From CADEDH01 sp965262175 (GTDB taxonomy: Bacteria; Actinomycetota; Acidimicrobiia; Acidimicrobiales; SZUA-35): DNA of 64,000 bases. The first letter of the stretch is position 1. Each line of letters begins with the position of its first letter. A program made the translations under genes and the position numbers. Of the stretch, positions 7,918-16,870 are shown in pieces. Where the stretch lies: contig CBDHES010000002.1 of the NCBI GenBank assembly GCA_965262175.1, positions 1,488,001 through 1,552,000 of the forward strand. The letters run 5' to 3'. The notes beneath the pieces are model-generated. The model worked only from the letters and a program-made list of their open reading frames with translations, was not told where the DNA came from and searched no databases.

Positions 7918-9432
7918 TCACGGCCGCGTCGGGCCCCAGGTGACCACGTCACCGGCCGCCACCCGGACCGTCGCCACCTCCCCGCCGGCGTCGGGAAGGT
8001 GGACCCAGATCGACGAGTCGGCACCGGGCCCGTCGGCCGGTACCCGGCCGGCGAAGGCGAACGCGGCCCCGTCGGGGGCCCAGCCGGTCACCGAGTGGGC
8101 GTACTGCTCGAAGAACGGCAGGTAGGCCGAGGCGACGACGGGGCTGGGCTCGTGGCCCGGGGTCGACCCGATGGCCCCTGCGTCGAGGTCCCAGAAGCTC
8201 CACCGGACCAGGAACCGGTCGGTCGAGGGAGCAGGGGTGAGCCACGCCAGCCGCCGGCCGTCGGCGCTCCACTCCCAGGCGAGGGCCAGGTCGCTCGACA
8301 CGACCTCGCTGGCCCCGGTGGCGAGGTCGACCACCACCAGCCCCGGCTGGGCGGTGAGATCGTCGGGTCGGTTGCCGACCGGCTGGCTCGCCCCGATGCC
8401 CTCGCCCAGGATCTGGTAGGCGAGGCGGGACCGGTCGGGGCTGACGACGAACTGGATCGTGACGTCGGCCGACCCGGTCCGGTCGACGATCAGCAGCGGC
8501 TCGGTGGCGGCGGCCTCCACGTCGAGGAGGACCAGGCCGGTCCGGTCGGCGACGAGGAGCGTCCGCTCGTCGAGCCAGACCGGGGTGGAGAACGTCCCGG
8601 TCCGTTCCAGGAGGACGTCGTCGGGTCGGAGCCCGCCCCGGCCCGCGGTGTCGTCGTCGACCACGACGACCTGGGCGTTGCCGATGTGGGCGGCCAGGAC
8701 CCCGCCCCCGGCGGGCGACCAGTGGACGAAGAACGGGGCCGACACCCCGACACCGACCGGGCCGCCGTCGAGGGTGATCGTGCCGAGCTCGACGCCGCCG
8801 GCGGCCAGCGCGTTGCGGAGGTAGGCGATCCGCTCCCCATCGGGGCCCCACTGGAAGTAGAACGCCGGCTGACCGGGCAGGTCGATCTCCTCCCGATCGC
8901 CGTCGGCGCCGACTCCGGCCACGACGACGGCGTTCCCGTCGGCCGCCGCCTCGAGCCACACCAGCCGTGTCCCGTCGGGTGACCACGTCGGTTGGGTCGC
9001 CACCTGGGCGTCGTCGTCGAGCAGCCAGGTCACCGCCGTGCCGTCGGGGGCCATGATGGCCAACCGGCCGTCGGCGGCCACCGCCAGGGTGCCGTCGGCA
9101 CCGTCGAGGGCGGACCGGGCGGTGGCGCCCAGCTCGGCCGCCGACTCGGCGATGTCCGCGCCGTCGGGCTGCTCATCGCCCGAATCCTCGCCCACCGTGC
9201 CACCGTCGGGGCTCTCCCCCACCGTGCCGTCGTCGAGCACGGTCGGTCCGGTGTCGTCGGAGGCCGATGGGTCACCGCCAGCCTCGTCGCCACCGCCGAA
9301 GGGTGACGAGACCGAGCATCCGACCGTCGCCGGAACCACCAGGAGGAGGGCCGAGAAGATCACCGCCCCCAGCCGGGATGGGACGAGGTGCGTTCCGATG
9401 GAACCAAGGTACTCGGCTAAGAATGTGGCCAT
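7918..9432 (-). CDS. Lipoprotein with WD40/TolB-like beta-propeller
   Basis: A 504-residue protein beginning MATFLAEYLGSIGTH, then a hydrophobic helix ending in a lipobox (PATVGC). An acidic Gly/Asp/Pro linker covers about residues 45-100. The remainder shows repeated propeller blades with the TolB/PD40 signature: PTWSPDGTRLVWLEA, FQWGPDGERIAYLR, VHWSPAGGGVLAAH, VVSPDRSRLAYQI, WEWSADGRRLAWLTP and GWAPDGAAFAFAG. Such propellers act as interaction platforms at the outer face of the membrane. No enzyme motif is seen. Its start codon shares bases with that of the divergent kinase gene, which is unusual. Confidence 0.75.
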   Translation of the reverse strand: MATFLAEYLGSIGTHLVPSRLGAVIFSALLLVVPATVGCSVSSPFGGGDEAGGDPSASDDTGPTVLDDGTVGESPDGGTVGEDSGDEQPDGADIAESAAELGATARSALDGADGTLAVAADGRLAIMAPDGTAVTWLLDDDAQVATQPTWSPDGTRLVWLEAAADGNAVVVAGVGADGDREEIDLPGQPAFYFQWGPDGERIAYLRNALAAGGVELGTITLDGGPVGVGVSAPFFVHWSPAGGGVLAAHIGNAQVVVVDDDTAGRGGLRPDDVLLERTGTFSTPVWLDERTLLVADRTGLVLLDVEAAATEPLLIVDRTGSADVTIQFVVSPDRSRLAYQILGEGIGASQPVGNRPDDLTAQPGLVVVDLATGASEVVSSDLALAWEWSADGRRLAWLTPAPSTDRFLVRWSFWDLDAGAIGSTPGHEPSPVVASAYLPFFEQYAHSVTGWAPDGAAFAFAGRVPADGPGADSSIWVHLPDAGGEVATVRVAAGDVVTWGPTRP

Positions 9433-9433
9433 G
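9418..9433 (+). promoter_or_regulatory. Leaderless-type promoter and overlapping divergent start codons
   Basis: TAAGAAT at 9418-9424 is a TANNNT-type -10 box ending six bases before the A of ATG at 9431. That is the spacing expected if transcription starts at the start codon itself. On the other strand an ATG occupies 9432-9430, so the two divergent genes share CATG and have no intergenic space. Confidence 0.5.
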
Positions 9434-10489
9434 GAACCAGAGGTTGACGGGACAGGGGTGGTCGGGATCGACGAGGGGCCGGTCTCGGCCTGGCTCGACG
9501 AGTCGATCGACGGGGTGAGCGGTCCGTACCGCTTCGAGCTGATCACGGGCGGCCACTCGAACCTCACCTACCGGGTCGTCCCGGAGCGGGGACGAGCCCT
9601 CGTCCTTCGCCGGCCCCCGCTGGGCGCGGTGTTGGCCACGGCCCACGACATGGGCCGGGAGCACCGGATCATCACCGGCGTCGGCCGGACCGAGGTCCCG
9701 GTGCCCGACGCCCTCGGCCTGTGCGAGGACGAGACGGTCAACGGCGCCCCGTTCTACATCATGGGGTTCGTCGACGGCGTCGTGCTCCACGATGCCGAGG
9801 TGACCGAGGCCGAGCTGGGGGACCACGACCGGCGGGGCCGGCTGAGCGAGTCGGTCGTCGACGTGCTGGCCGCCCTCCACACCGCGGTCCCGGCCGAGAT
9901 CGGCCTCGGCGACCTGGCCCGGACCGAGGCCTACCTCGACCGCCAGCTCAAGCGCTGGAAGAAGCAGTGGGAGGCGTCGAAGACCCGGGAGCTGCCCTCG
10001 ATGGACCGGGCCTTCGACCTCCTGACCGAGGCGAAGCCGGACCAGCGGTACTCCGGCATCGTCCACGGCGACTACCGGCTCGGCAACATGCTCGTCGACG
10101 CGGCCGAGGGACGGGTTGCCGCGGTGCTCGACTGGGAGCTGTGTACCCTCGGCGACGTGCTCGCCGACGTCGGCTACCTGCTGAACAACTGGGTCCAACC
10201 CGGCGAGGAGAGCACACGGGGAGCCACCGACTACCCGACGATGCGGGGTGGCTTCTCGACCCGGGAGGAACTGATCGACCGCTACTGCGAGGCGACCGGC
10301 TTCGTGGTGGAGAACATCGACTACTACCGGGCGTTCCAGAACTGGCGGCTGGCCGCCATCGTCGAGGGGGTCATGGCCCGGTACCTGAAGGGGGTCATGG
10401 CCGACGACTCGGTCGACACCGACGAGTACCGGGTCCAGATCGAGGCCCTCGCCGACGAAGCCAACCGACTCCTTGACGGATTGGGCTGA
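9431..10489 (+). CDS. APH-fold phosphotransferase (ACAD10/11 kinase-domain type)
   Basis: A 352-residue kinase-like protein. GGHSNLTYRV is the glycine-rich nucleotide loop and LVLRRPPLG carries the ATP-anchoring basic residue. MGREHRIITGV lies on the helix with the ion-pair Glu. HGDYRLGNMLVD is the Brenner catalytic loop with its Asp and Asn, and VLDWELCTLGD holds the metal-binding Asp. The combination PFYIMGFVDG plus WELCTLGDVLADVGYLLNNW is typical of the kinase domain of ACAD10/ACAD11 and their stand-alone bacterial homologues. These phosphorylate hydroxy-acyl substrates rather than aminoglycosides. The substrate here is unknown. The stop is four bases before the next gene, so they are likely co-transcribed. 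Confidence 0.8.
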   Translation: MEPEVDGTGVVGIDEGPVSAWLDESIDGVSGPYRFELITGGHSNLTYRVVPERGRALVLRRPPLGAVLATAHDMGREHRIITGVGRTEVPVPDALGLCEDETVNGAPFYIMGFVDGVVLHDAEVTEAELGDHDRRGRLSESVVDVLAALHTAVPAEIGLGDLARTEAYLDRQLKRWKKQWEASKTRELPSMDRAFDLLTEAKPDQRYSGIVHGDYRLGNMLVDAAEGRVAAVLDWELCTLGDVLADVGYLLNNWVQPGEESTRGATDYPTMRGGFSTREELIDRYCEATGFVVENIDYYRAFQNWRLAAIVEGVMARYLKGVMADDSVDTDEYRVQIEALADEANRLLDGLG

Positions 10490-10493
10490 CCAC

Positions 10494-11555
10494 ATGATCT
10501 CCTCCCGCCGCCGTTCCCGCCGCCCGTGGTGGTGGTCGGCCCTCGTGCTCGCCGTCGTCCTGGCGGCGGCCGGCTGCTCGGGCGACGACGACCCGACCGA
10601 CGCCGGATCGGGGTCGACCGCCTCCGATGCGGCCACCGCGACCGACGAGGGCGACGGTGGAGACGGCGACGACGGGGGGACCGGCGACGATGAGGAGCCG
10701 GGCGCTTCGACGATCGTCGATCAGCTCCCGGGCATCGATCCGAACGACGGGCCCGAGGTGGTGCTCATCGATCCAGGGGCCGAGCCCCGGATGGAGCTGC
10801 GGCTCCAGATCGAAACCCCCCGGACCGAGACGATCCTGATGACCCAACGCCAGGAGATCACCCAGACGATCGACGGCGAGCCGCTCCCCTCGACGGGGCC
10901 GGTCACCCTGGCGTTCGTCACCGAGGTGACCACCACCGAGGCCGGACCGGGGTTCTACCAGTCGACGTCGGTCGTGACCGATGTGACCGTTGGCGACGAC
11001 GTCGACCCGGAGATCGCCGACCTGCTCTCGGCCAACCTCGACTCGGTGATCGGTGTGACGACGGAGTCGGTCATCGACGACCGGGGTCGGGTCCTGCTCA
11101 GCGAGCTGTCAGGCTTCGAGGGTGTCGACCCCGCGACCGGGGCCACCATCGAGCAGATGGCGACCAGCGAGCAGATCGCCAGCCCACTGCCGATCGAACC
11201 GGTCGGGGTCGGCGCCCGGTGGGAGGTGATCCAGACCATCCCCGGTCCCGGGTTGGAGATCGTCCAGACGATGCGCTACGAGCTGGTGGACATCGATGGA
11301 ACCGAGCTGACGATGACCGTGGACGTCGAGCAGTCGGTCGACGAGGGCACGGTGCTGTCGACCAACGGCGTCGACGCGACCGTCCTGTCGTGGTCGGGCG
11401 GATCGACCAATGCGGTCACCACCGACCTGGCCGCCCTCGTCCCGACGTCGGTGGCCGAGGGGACGATCGTCCAGGAGTTGGGGTTCGGCCCGGGGGCGGA
11501 ATCGACCGTCCTCCTCCAGGAGGTCGACACGACCATCACCATCGAGCCGGGCTGA
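10494..11555 (+). CDS. Lipoprotein of unknown function
   Basis: A 353-residue protein with MISSRRRSRRPWWWSAL, a hydrophobic core and the lipobox LAAAGC. An acidic Asp/Gly/Thr linker follows to about residue 80. The globular part alternates beta-strand-like segments (MELRLQIETPRTETI, ITQTIDGEPLPSTGPVTLAF, ARWEVIQTIPGPGLEIVQTMRYELVD, split here by turns) and has no Cys after the anchor. A late segment GARWEVIQT resembles substrate-free beta-sandwich lipoproteins seen in Gram-positive envelopes, but I recognise no named domain. The start is four bases after the kinase stop. An upstream TTG in the same frame would overlap the kinase and lacks a better signal peptide. Confidence 0.6.
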   Translation: MISSRRRSRRPWWWSALVLAVVLAAAGCSGDDDPTDAGSGSTASDAATATDEGDGGDGDDGGTGDDEEPGASTIVDQLPGIDPNDGPEVVLIDPGAEPRMELRLQIETPRTETILMTQRQEITQTIDGEPLPSTGPVTLAFVTEVTTTEAGPGFYQSTSVVTDVTVGDDVDPEIADLLSANLDSVIGVTTESVIDDRGRVLLSELSGFEGVDPATGATIEQMATSEQIASPLPIEPVGVGARWEVIQTIPGPGLEIVQTMRYELVDIDGTELTMTVDVEQSVDEGTVLSTNGVDATVLSWSGGSTNAVTTDLAALVPTSVAEGTIVQELGFGPGAESTVLLQEVDTTITIEPG

Positions 11556-11610
11556 TCCGCCGTCGCCGACCGGTCGGCCGAGGCCCGGACCGGGGCGATG
11601 GGGGAGCGAA

Positions 11611-11643
11611 GTTAACGGAACGATCAACCGCTGGTCAACACCC
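11611..11643 (+). promoter_or_regulatory. Candidate PHO box upstream of surE: three 11-nt direct repeats
   Basis: Units GTTAACGGAAC, GATCAACCGCT and GGTCAACACCC lie end to end at 11-base intervals, sharing a T(C/A)AAC core. The spacing and the GGTCA/GATCA core match the PhoP direct-repeat pattern also seen before the phoX gene. The box ends 39 bases before surE. Confidence 0.5.
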
Positions 11644-11682
11644 ATTGCCGGATAGGACACCACGACTCGCTACCTTCGGAGG

Positions 11683-12516
11683 ATGGGCAAGCCGAGGATC
11701 CTGGTCACCAACGACGACGGCATCGATTCGGTCGGGCTTCACGTGCTCGCCCGGATGCTGACCGAGATCGCCGAGGTCACGATCGTCGCTCCCGACCAGG
11801 AGTACTCGGGTGCCGGGGCGGCGATCGGCGCTCTCCACATCATGCAGCCCGAAGCCCATCTCGTCGGCATCGACGGGATCGACACGTCGTGGGCCGTCTC
11901 GGGCCCGCCGGCGTTGTGTGTGATGTTCGCCCGGCTCGGGGCGTTCGGTCCCCTCCCCGACCTGATCGTCTCGGGGATCAACCCGGGGGCGAACGTCGGC
12001 CGGTCGGTGTACCACTCGGGGACGATCGGGGCCGCCCTGACCGGTCGCAACGGGAACATCTCGGGCCTCGCGGTGTCGCAGTCGGTCAAGGACTTCGCCA
12101 TCGAGGGCCAGGGGTGGGACGAGATGCTGCAGGGCCAGCTGTGGGACAGCGCGGCCCGGGTGGCCACGTCGGTGGCGGAGGCGATGCTGGCCGAGCCGCC
12201 CGACGAGCCCGGCGTGCTCAACCTCAACGTGCCCAACCTCGACCTGGACGACCTCAAGGGCTGGCGGTGGACCGAGGTCGGCCGGGTGCCTCCCCGGGCG
12301 ATGTCCCGAGCCGAGCTGGAACCGAAGCTGGGCCACGAAGACGCCTACCGGATCAAGCTCACGTGGGGCGATGAGACCGACCAGCCCGACGGAACCGACA
12401 CCGCAGCGGTCCAGGAGGGGATGATCTCGGTCAGCTGGTTGAGCCGGATCAGCGCCATCGATCTCTCGACCCCGGTCGTCGACACGGCCCTCGACCGGAT
12501 CGTCGCCCGAGCCTGA
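11683..12516 (+). CDS. surE: 5'/3'-nucleotidase SurE
   Basis: A 277-residue protein with the N-terminal SurE signature ILVTNDDGIDSVGLHVLA, whose Asp-Asp pair binds the divalent metal. IVAPDQEYSGAGAAI carries the Ser that completes the metal site. LIVSGINPGANVGRSVYHSGTIGAA holds the Asn and the phosphate-contacting loop, and the closing segment has DTAAVQEGMISVSWL. SurE dephosphorylates nucleoside monophosphates and short polyphosphates in the cytoplasm. The family is normally about 250 residues, so this is full length. A GGAGG precedes the ATG. The PHO-like repeats upstream would fit induction under phosphate limitation. Confidence 0.92.
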   Translation: MGKPRILVTNDDGIDSVGLHVLARMLTEIAEVTIVAPDQEYSGAGAAIGALHIMQPEAHLVGIDGIDTSWAVSGPPALCVMFARLGAFGPLPDLIVSGINPGANVGRSVYHSGTIGAALTGRNGNISGLAVSQSVKDFAIEGQGWDEMLQGQLWDSAARVATSVAEAMLAEPPDEPGVLNLNVPNLDLDDLKGWRWTEVGRVPPRAMSRAELEPKLGHEDAYRIKLTWGDETDQPDGTDTAAVQEGMISVSWLSRISAIDLSTPVVDTALDRIVARA

Positions 12517-12541
12517 CGGGGCACCCGGCCCCACGTGGGGT

Positions 12542-12547
12542 TATAGT
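12542..12547 (+). promoter_or_regulatory. Probable -10 box for the glycine-cleavage operon
   Basis: TATAGT just before the riboswitch, giving a predicted transcription start around 12554. I do not see a good -35 hexamer at the usual spacing. A strong hairpin (GCACGGC with GCCGTGC, 12552-12572) follows immediately. Confidence 0.5.
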
Positions 12548-12554
12548 CGTCGCA

Positions 12555-12775
12555 CGGCTCAGTGCGCCGTGCGGGAGAGTGGTCGGCCCCGGTCGGCCCG
12601 CCGAAGGAGCAACCGCCCCGGAAACTCTCAGGCCCCGTTACCGCACGGTCGCGAGCCGCTCTGGAAAGCGTCGCCTCCTCCCCACATAGGAGGTCGGGCG
12701 GCCACCGAAGGGGCAACCGGTCGGGTCCGCCCGGCCGCCAATCTCTCAGGTACCGGTGACAGAGGGGGCTCCGCT
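12555..12775 (+). promoter_or_regulatory. Tandem glycine riboswitch
   Basis: Two aptamers are visible. The first has GGGAGAG (12573-12579), CCGAAGGAGCAA (12601-12612), AACTCTCAGGC (12623-12633) and CTCTGGAAAG near 12659-12668. The second has ACCGAAGGGGCAACC (12703-12717), ATCTCTCAGGTACC (about 12741-12754) and GACAGAGGGGG (12758-12768). These are the conserved cores of the glycine riboswitch, and the tandem arrangement with a short linker is the common form. It sits directly upstream of gcvT and gcvP, so glycine should switch on its own cleavage. Whether control is transcriptional or translational is not clear; gcvT starts about 70 bases later. Confidence 0.93.
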
Positions 12776-12840
12776 TCGGGCTGCCCTTGTATCGGGCCGT
12801 CCGGCGCGGGCCAACGCCACCCTCCTCACGAGGCCCGACC

Positions 12841-13983
12841 ATGCCCGAGACCTCCCCGCCCGCCACCGAGACCCCGCCGCTGCGCCAGACCCCGCTTCAC
12901 GAGCTCCACGTCGAGCTCGGTGGTCGCCTGGTCGACTTCGCCGGCTGGTCGCTCCCCATCCAGTACGAGGGGGTGATCGCCGAGCACCAGGGGTGCCGGA
13001 CCGGGGCCGCCCTGTTCGACGTGAGCCACATGGGGATCGTCGAGCTCGTGGGGCCCGCCGCCGGCGAGGCGTTCGAGGCCCTGACCCCCGGTGGGATCAC
13101 CACCCTGGGCGAGGGCCGGCAGCGGTACTGCGTCCTGACCACCGACGACGGTGGGGTGATCGACGACTGCATCGTCACCAACCGGGGCGATCGGCTGATG
13201 GTCGTGGTCAACGCATCGCGGCGCTCGGTCGACGTGGCCCACTTCCACCGCCACCTCGCAGGGGTCGAGATCGTCGAGCGGAGCGATCTCGCCCTCCTCG
13301 CCCTCCAGGGCCCCGAGGCGGGGGCCGTCATGACCGCGCTGGGGGTCGACGTCTCCTCGATGGTGTTCCTCGACTTCACCCCGGTCGAGATCGAGATGGG
13401 GACCGATGGCCGGGTCCCGGTCGGACTGTCCCGGTCGGGCTACACCGGCGAGGACGGGTTCGAGCTGTGCGTGCCGGCCGAGGCGGCGGCCGCGGTCGCC
13501 CGAGCGATCCTGGCCCGGCCCGGGGTCGTCCCGGCCGGTCTCGGAGCCCGCGACACCCTCCGGCTCGAAGCGGGCCTCGCCCTCTACGGCCAGGACCTCG
13601 ATGAGACGACCAGCCCGGTCGAGGCCGATCTGGTGTGGACGATGCCCAAGCGCCGACGGGAAGCGGGCGGGTTCCCCGGCGCAGCCCGCATCCAGGCCGA
13701 GCTCCGGGACGGTCCGTCCCGGCGCCGGGTCGGGATCCGTCCGACCGGCCGCCGCCCGGTCCGGGCTGGCACGCCGCTGCGGACGGCCGACGACCAACCG
13801 GCCGGCGTCGTGACCAGCGGTGGATTCGGCCCGACCGTCGACGGGCCGGTCGCCATGGGCTACGTCCCGACGGCGATCGCCGCCGACCCGGTCCCCCTGA
13901 TCGCCGATGTCCGGGGCAACGACGTCCAGGTCGAGATCGCCCCCCTCCCGTTCATCACCCCCAACTACCGTCGAGGAGCCTGA
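12841..13983 (+). CDS. gcvT: Glycine cleavage system T protein (aminomethyltransferase)
   Basis: A 380-residue protein with the family's opening TPLHELHVELGGRLVDFAGW and then LPIQYEGVIAEHQ. The block ALFDVSHMG holds the conserved catalytic-site Asp, and SRSGYTGEDGFELC is the classic GcvT motif. GLGARDTLRLEAGLALYGQDL binds folate, and the C-terminal barrel domain ends with GYVP. GcvT transfers the methylene group from the aminomethyl-lipoyl H protein to tetrahydrofolate, releasing ammonia. The start chosen lies after the riboswitch; an upstream TTG would begin inside the leader region. Only one base separates its stop from the gcvP start. Confidence 0.95.
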   Translation: MPETSPPATETPPLRQTPLHELHVELGGRLVDFAGWSLPIQYEGVIAEHQGCRTGAALFDVSHMGIVELVGPAAGEAFEALTPGGITTLGEGRQRYCVLTTDDGGVIDDCIVTNRGDRLMVVVNASRRSVDVAHFHRHLAGVEIVERSDLALLALQGPEAGAVMTALGVDVSSMVFLDFTPVEIEMGTDGRVPVGLSRSGYTGEDGFELCVPAEAAAAVARAILARPGVVPAGLGARDTLRLEAGLALYGQDLDETTSPVEADLVWTMPKRRREAGGFPGAARIQAELRDGPSRRRVGIRPTGRRPVRAGTPLRTADDQPAGVVTSGGFGPTVDGPVAMGYVPTAIAADPVPLIADVRGNDVQVEIAPLPFITPNYRRGA

Positions 13984-13984
13984 C

Positions 13985-16864
13985 ATGACCGACACCTTCG
14001 CCGATCGGCACATCGGACTCCGACCCGCCGACGAGGGCAAGATGCTGGCCGCCCTGGGGATCGCCTCGGCGGCCGACCTGGTCAACGCCGCCGTTCCCGA
14101 GGCCATCCAGGACCGGGCCCTCGAGGTCGGTCCGGCGATGACCGAGGCCGAGGCGTTGGCCGCCCTTCGCCAGCTGGCCGACCGCAACGAGGTCTACACG
14201 TCGCTGATCGGCATGGGCTGGAACGACACGATCACCCCGGCGGTGCTGCGACGGAACCTCCTGGAGAACCCGGCGTGGTACACGGCCTACACCCCGTACC
14301 AGCCGGAGATCAGCCAGGGTCGACTGGAGATGCTGCTCACGTTCCAGACGATGGTGGCCGACCTCACCGGGTGCGAGATCGCCAACGCCTCCCTGCTCGA
14401 CGAGGCGACGTCGGCCGCCGAGGCGATGACGATGCTCCGCCGGGTGTCGAAGACGGACCGTGACCGGTTCTTCGTCGATGCCGGCTGCCACCCCCAGACG
14501 GTGGCGGTGGTGACCACCCGGGCCGAACCGCTGGGCATCGAGCTCACGATCGGCGACCCGGAGCGGGACCTCGACCCGACCGAGGTGTTCGGCGCCCTGC
14601 TGGCCACGCCCGACACCACCGGCCGGGTGGTCGACGTGGCCCCCATCGTCGAGCGGTGCCACGCCGCCGACGCCCTGGTGGCGGTGACGACCGATCTGCT
14701 GGCCTGCTGCCTGATGGAAGGCCCGGGCCAGGTCGGTGCCGACGTGGTGGTCGGGTCGGCCCAGCGGTTCGGTGTGCCGTTGTTCTTCGGTGGCCCCCAC
14801 GCCGGGTTCATGGCGACCCGCGAGCGATATGCCCGATCCCTGCCCGGTCGCCTGGTCGGCGTCTCGGTCGACGCCGAGGGCCGGCCGGCGTTCCGCCTCG
14901 CCCTCCAGACCCGGGAGCAGCACATTCGTCGGGAGAAGGCGACGTCGAACATCTGCACCGCCCAGGCGTTGCTGGCCAACGTCGCCGCGGCCTACGCCTG
15001 CTGGCATGGCCCGGAGGGGCTGACCGAGATCGCCGCCGCCATCAACCGGCGAGCGGTCGGCCTGGCCGCCGCCCTCCGGGACCTGGGCCACGAGACGACG
15101 ACCGAACTGTTCGACACCGTGCTGGTGACCGTCGAGAAGGGACGAGCCGACGCCATCGCCGCCGCCGCCCTCGATCGGCGAATCAACCTTCGCCGGGTCG
15201 ACGCCGACCGGCTGACGATCAGCCTCGACGAGACCACGACCGACGAGGTGGTGGCCTCGGTGGTGGCGGCCTTCGGAGGCCCCGACGACGGGGTGGCAGC
15301 ATCATCGGCGGCGGCCGGCGGGCCCGCCGAGGTCGCTCCCGGGATCCCGGCCGCGGTGCGGCGGACGTCGCCGTTCCTCACCCATCCCAACTTCCACCGG
15401 TACCGCTCCGAGCACGAGATGCTGCGCTGGCTTCGCCGGCTGGCCGACCGGGACCTCAGCCTCGACCGGACGATGATCCCCCTCGGTAGCTGCACGATGA
15501 AACTCAACGCGGCGGCCGAGATGGAGCCGGTGTCGTGGCCCGAGCTGGCAGCCATCCACCCCTACGCCCCGGCCGACCAGACCGAGGGATACCGGCTGTT
15601 GATCGCCGAGCTGGCCGACGCTCTGGCCGAGATCACCGGCTACCACTCGGTGTCGCTCCAGCCCAACGCCGGCAGCCAGGGGGAGTACGCCGGGCTGCTG
15701 GCGATCCGGGCGTGGCAGCGGGACCGGGGCGAGGGTCATCGCGACGTGTGCCTGATCCCGGCCTCGGCCCACGGCACCAACGCCGCCTCGGCGGTGCTGG
15801 CCGGGCTGCGGGTGGTCGTCGTGGCCTGCGACGACGACGGCAACGTCGACCTCGACGACCTGCGAGCCAAGCTCGACGAGCACGGCCCGTCGACCGCGGC
15901 GCTGATGATCACCTACCCGTCGACCCACGGGGTGTACGAGGCGACCGTGACCGAGGTGTGCCGGCTGGTCCACGATGCCGGCGGGCAGGTCTACACCGAT
16001 GGGGCCAACCTCAACGCGCTGGTCGGGGTGGCGAAGCCGGGTCGGTTCGGATCCGACGTCAGCCACCTGAACCTGCACAAGACGTTCTGCATCCCCCATG
16101 GGGGCGGCGGTCCCGGCGTCGGGCCGGTGGCCGTCGCCGAGCATCTCGCCCCCTACCTTCCGGGCCACCCGGTCGTCGATCCGACCCTCGGCCCACCGGC
16201 CGCAACCCAGGGGACGACGCCGGTCGGTCCGGTGGCCAGCGCCCCGTGGGGCTCGGCCGGGATCCTGCCGATCTCGTGGATGTACCTGAAGCTGATGGGT
16301 GGCGATGGGCTCCGGCGGGCGACCGAGGCCGCGGTGCTGTCGGCCAACTACGTGGCGGCCCGGCTCAAGGACTACTTCCCCGTGCTCTACACCGGGCCCG
16401 ACGGGTGGGTGGCCCACGAGTGCATCATCGACATCCGGGCCATCACCGCCTCCTGCGGGGTGACCAACGACGACATCGCCAAGCGGCTGGCGGACTACGG
16501 CTTCCACGCCCCGACGATGTCGTTCCCGGTGGCCGGGACCCTGATGATCGAGCCGACCGAGTCCGAGAGCCAGGCCGAGCTCGACCGGTTCTGCGATGCC
16601 ATGATCGCCATCCGGGCCGAGATCGATGAGATCGAGCGGGGCGACGTCGACGTGGCCGACAGCGTGCTCCGTCACGCCCCCCACACCGCCGCGGCGGTGA
16701 CCACCGAGGAGTGGGGCCGGCCCTACACCAGGGCCCGGGCGGCGTTCCCTCTCGCGGGGATGGCCGAGGACAAGTACTTCCCGCCGGTGGCCCGTATCGA
16801 CAACGCCTTCGGCGACCGCAACCTCAGCTGTGCGTGCCCGCCGCTGGCGGCCTACGAGAGCTGA
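13985..16864 (+). CDS. gcvP: Glycine dehydrogenase (decarboxylating), fused P protein
   Basis: A 959-residue PLP enzyme, the single-chain form that joins the two halves found as gcvPA and gcvPB elsewhere. The N-terminal half begins FADRHIGLRPADEGKMLAALG and contains YTPYQPEISQGRLE. The catalytic half has MIPLGSCTMKLNAAAEM, SLQPNAGSQGEYAGL, ASAHGTNAASA and the PLP lysine in HLNLHKTF (Lys699), followed by the glycine-rich PHGGGGPGVGP loop. It decarboxylates glycine and passes the aminomethyl group to lipoylated GcvH. No gcvH lies in this operon, so the carrier must be encoded elsewhere. The frame is intact and the length normal. Confidence 0.96.
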   Translation: MTDTFADRHIGLRPADEGKMLAALGIASAADLVNAAVPEAIQDRALEVGPAMTEAEALAALRQLADRNEVYTSLIGMGWNDTITPAVLRRNLLENPAWYTAYTPYQPEISQGRLEMLLTFQTMVADLTGCEIANASLLDEATSAAEAMTMLRRVSKTDRDRFFVDAGCHPQTVAVVTTRAEPLGIELTIGDPERDLDPTEVFGALLATPDTTGRVVDVAPIVERCHAADALVAVTTDLLACCLMEGPGQVGADVVVGSAQRFGVPLFFGGPHAGFMATRERYARSLPGRLVGVSVDAEGRPAFRLALQTREQHIRREKATSNICTAQALLANVAAAYACWHGPEGLTEIAAAINRRAVGLAAALRDLGHETTTELFDTVLVTVEKGRADAIAAAALDRRINLRRVDADRLTISLDETTTDEVVASVVAAFGGPDDGVAASSAAAGGPAEVAPGIPAAVRRTSPFLTHPNFHRYRSEHEMLRWLRRLADRDLSLDRTMIPLGSCTMKLNAAAEMEPVSWPELAAIHPYAPADQTEGYRLLIAELADALAEITGYHSVSLQPNAGSQGEYAGLLAIRAWQRDRGEGHRDVCLIPASAHGTNAASAVLAGLRVVVVACDDDGNVDLDDLRAKLDEHGPSTAALMITYPSTHGVYEATVTEVCRLVHDAGGQVYTDGANLNALVGVAKPGRFGSDVSHLNLHKTFCIPHGGGGPGVGPVAVAEHLAPYLPGHPVVDPTLGPPAATQGTTPVGPVASAPWGSAGILPISWMYLKLMGGDGLRRATEAAVLSANYVAARLKDYFPVLYTGPDGWVAHECIIDIRAITASCGVTNDDIAKRLADYGFHAPTMSFPVAGTLMIEPTESESQAELDRFCDAMIAIRAEIDEIERGDVDVADSVLRHAPHTAAAVTTEEWGRPYTRARAAFPLAGMAEDKYFPPVARIDNAFGDRNLSCACPPLAAYES

Positions 16865-16870
16865 GATCCG

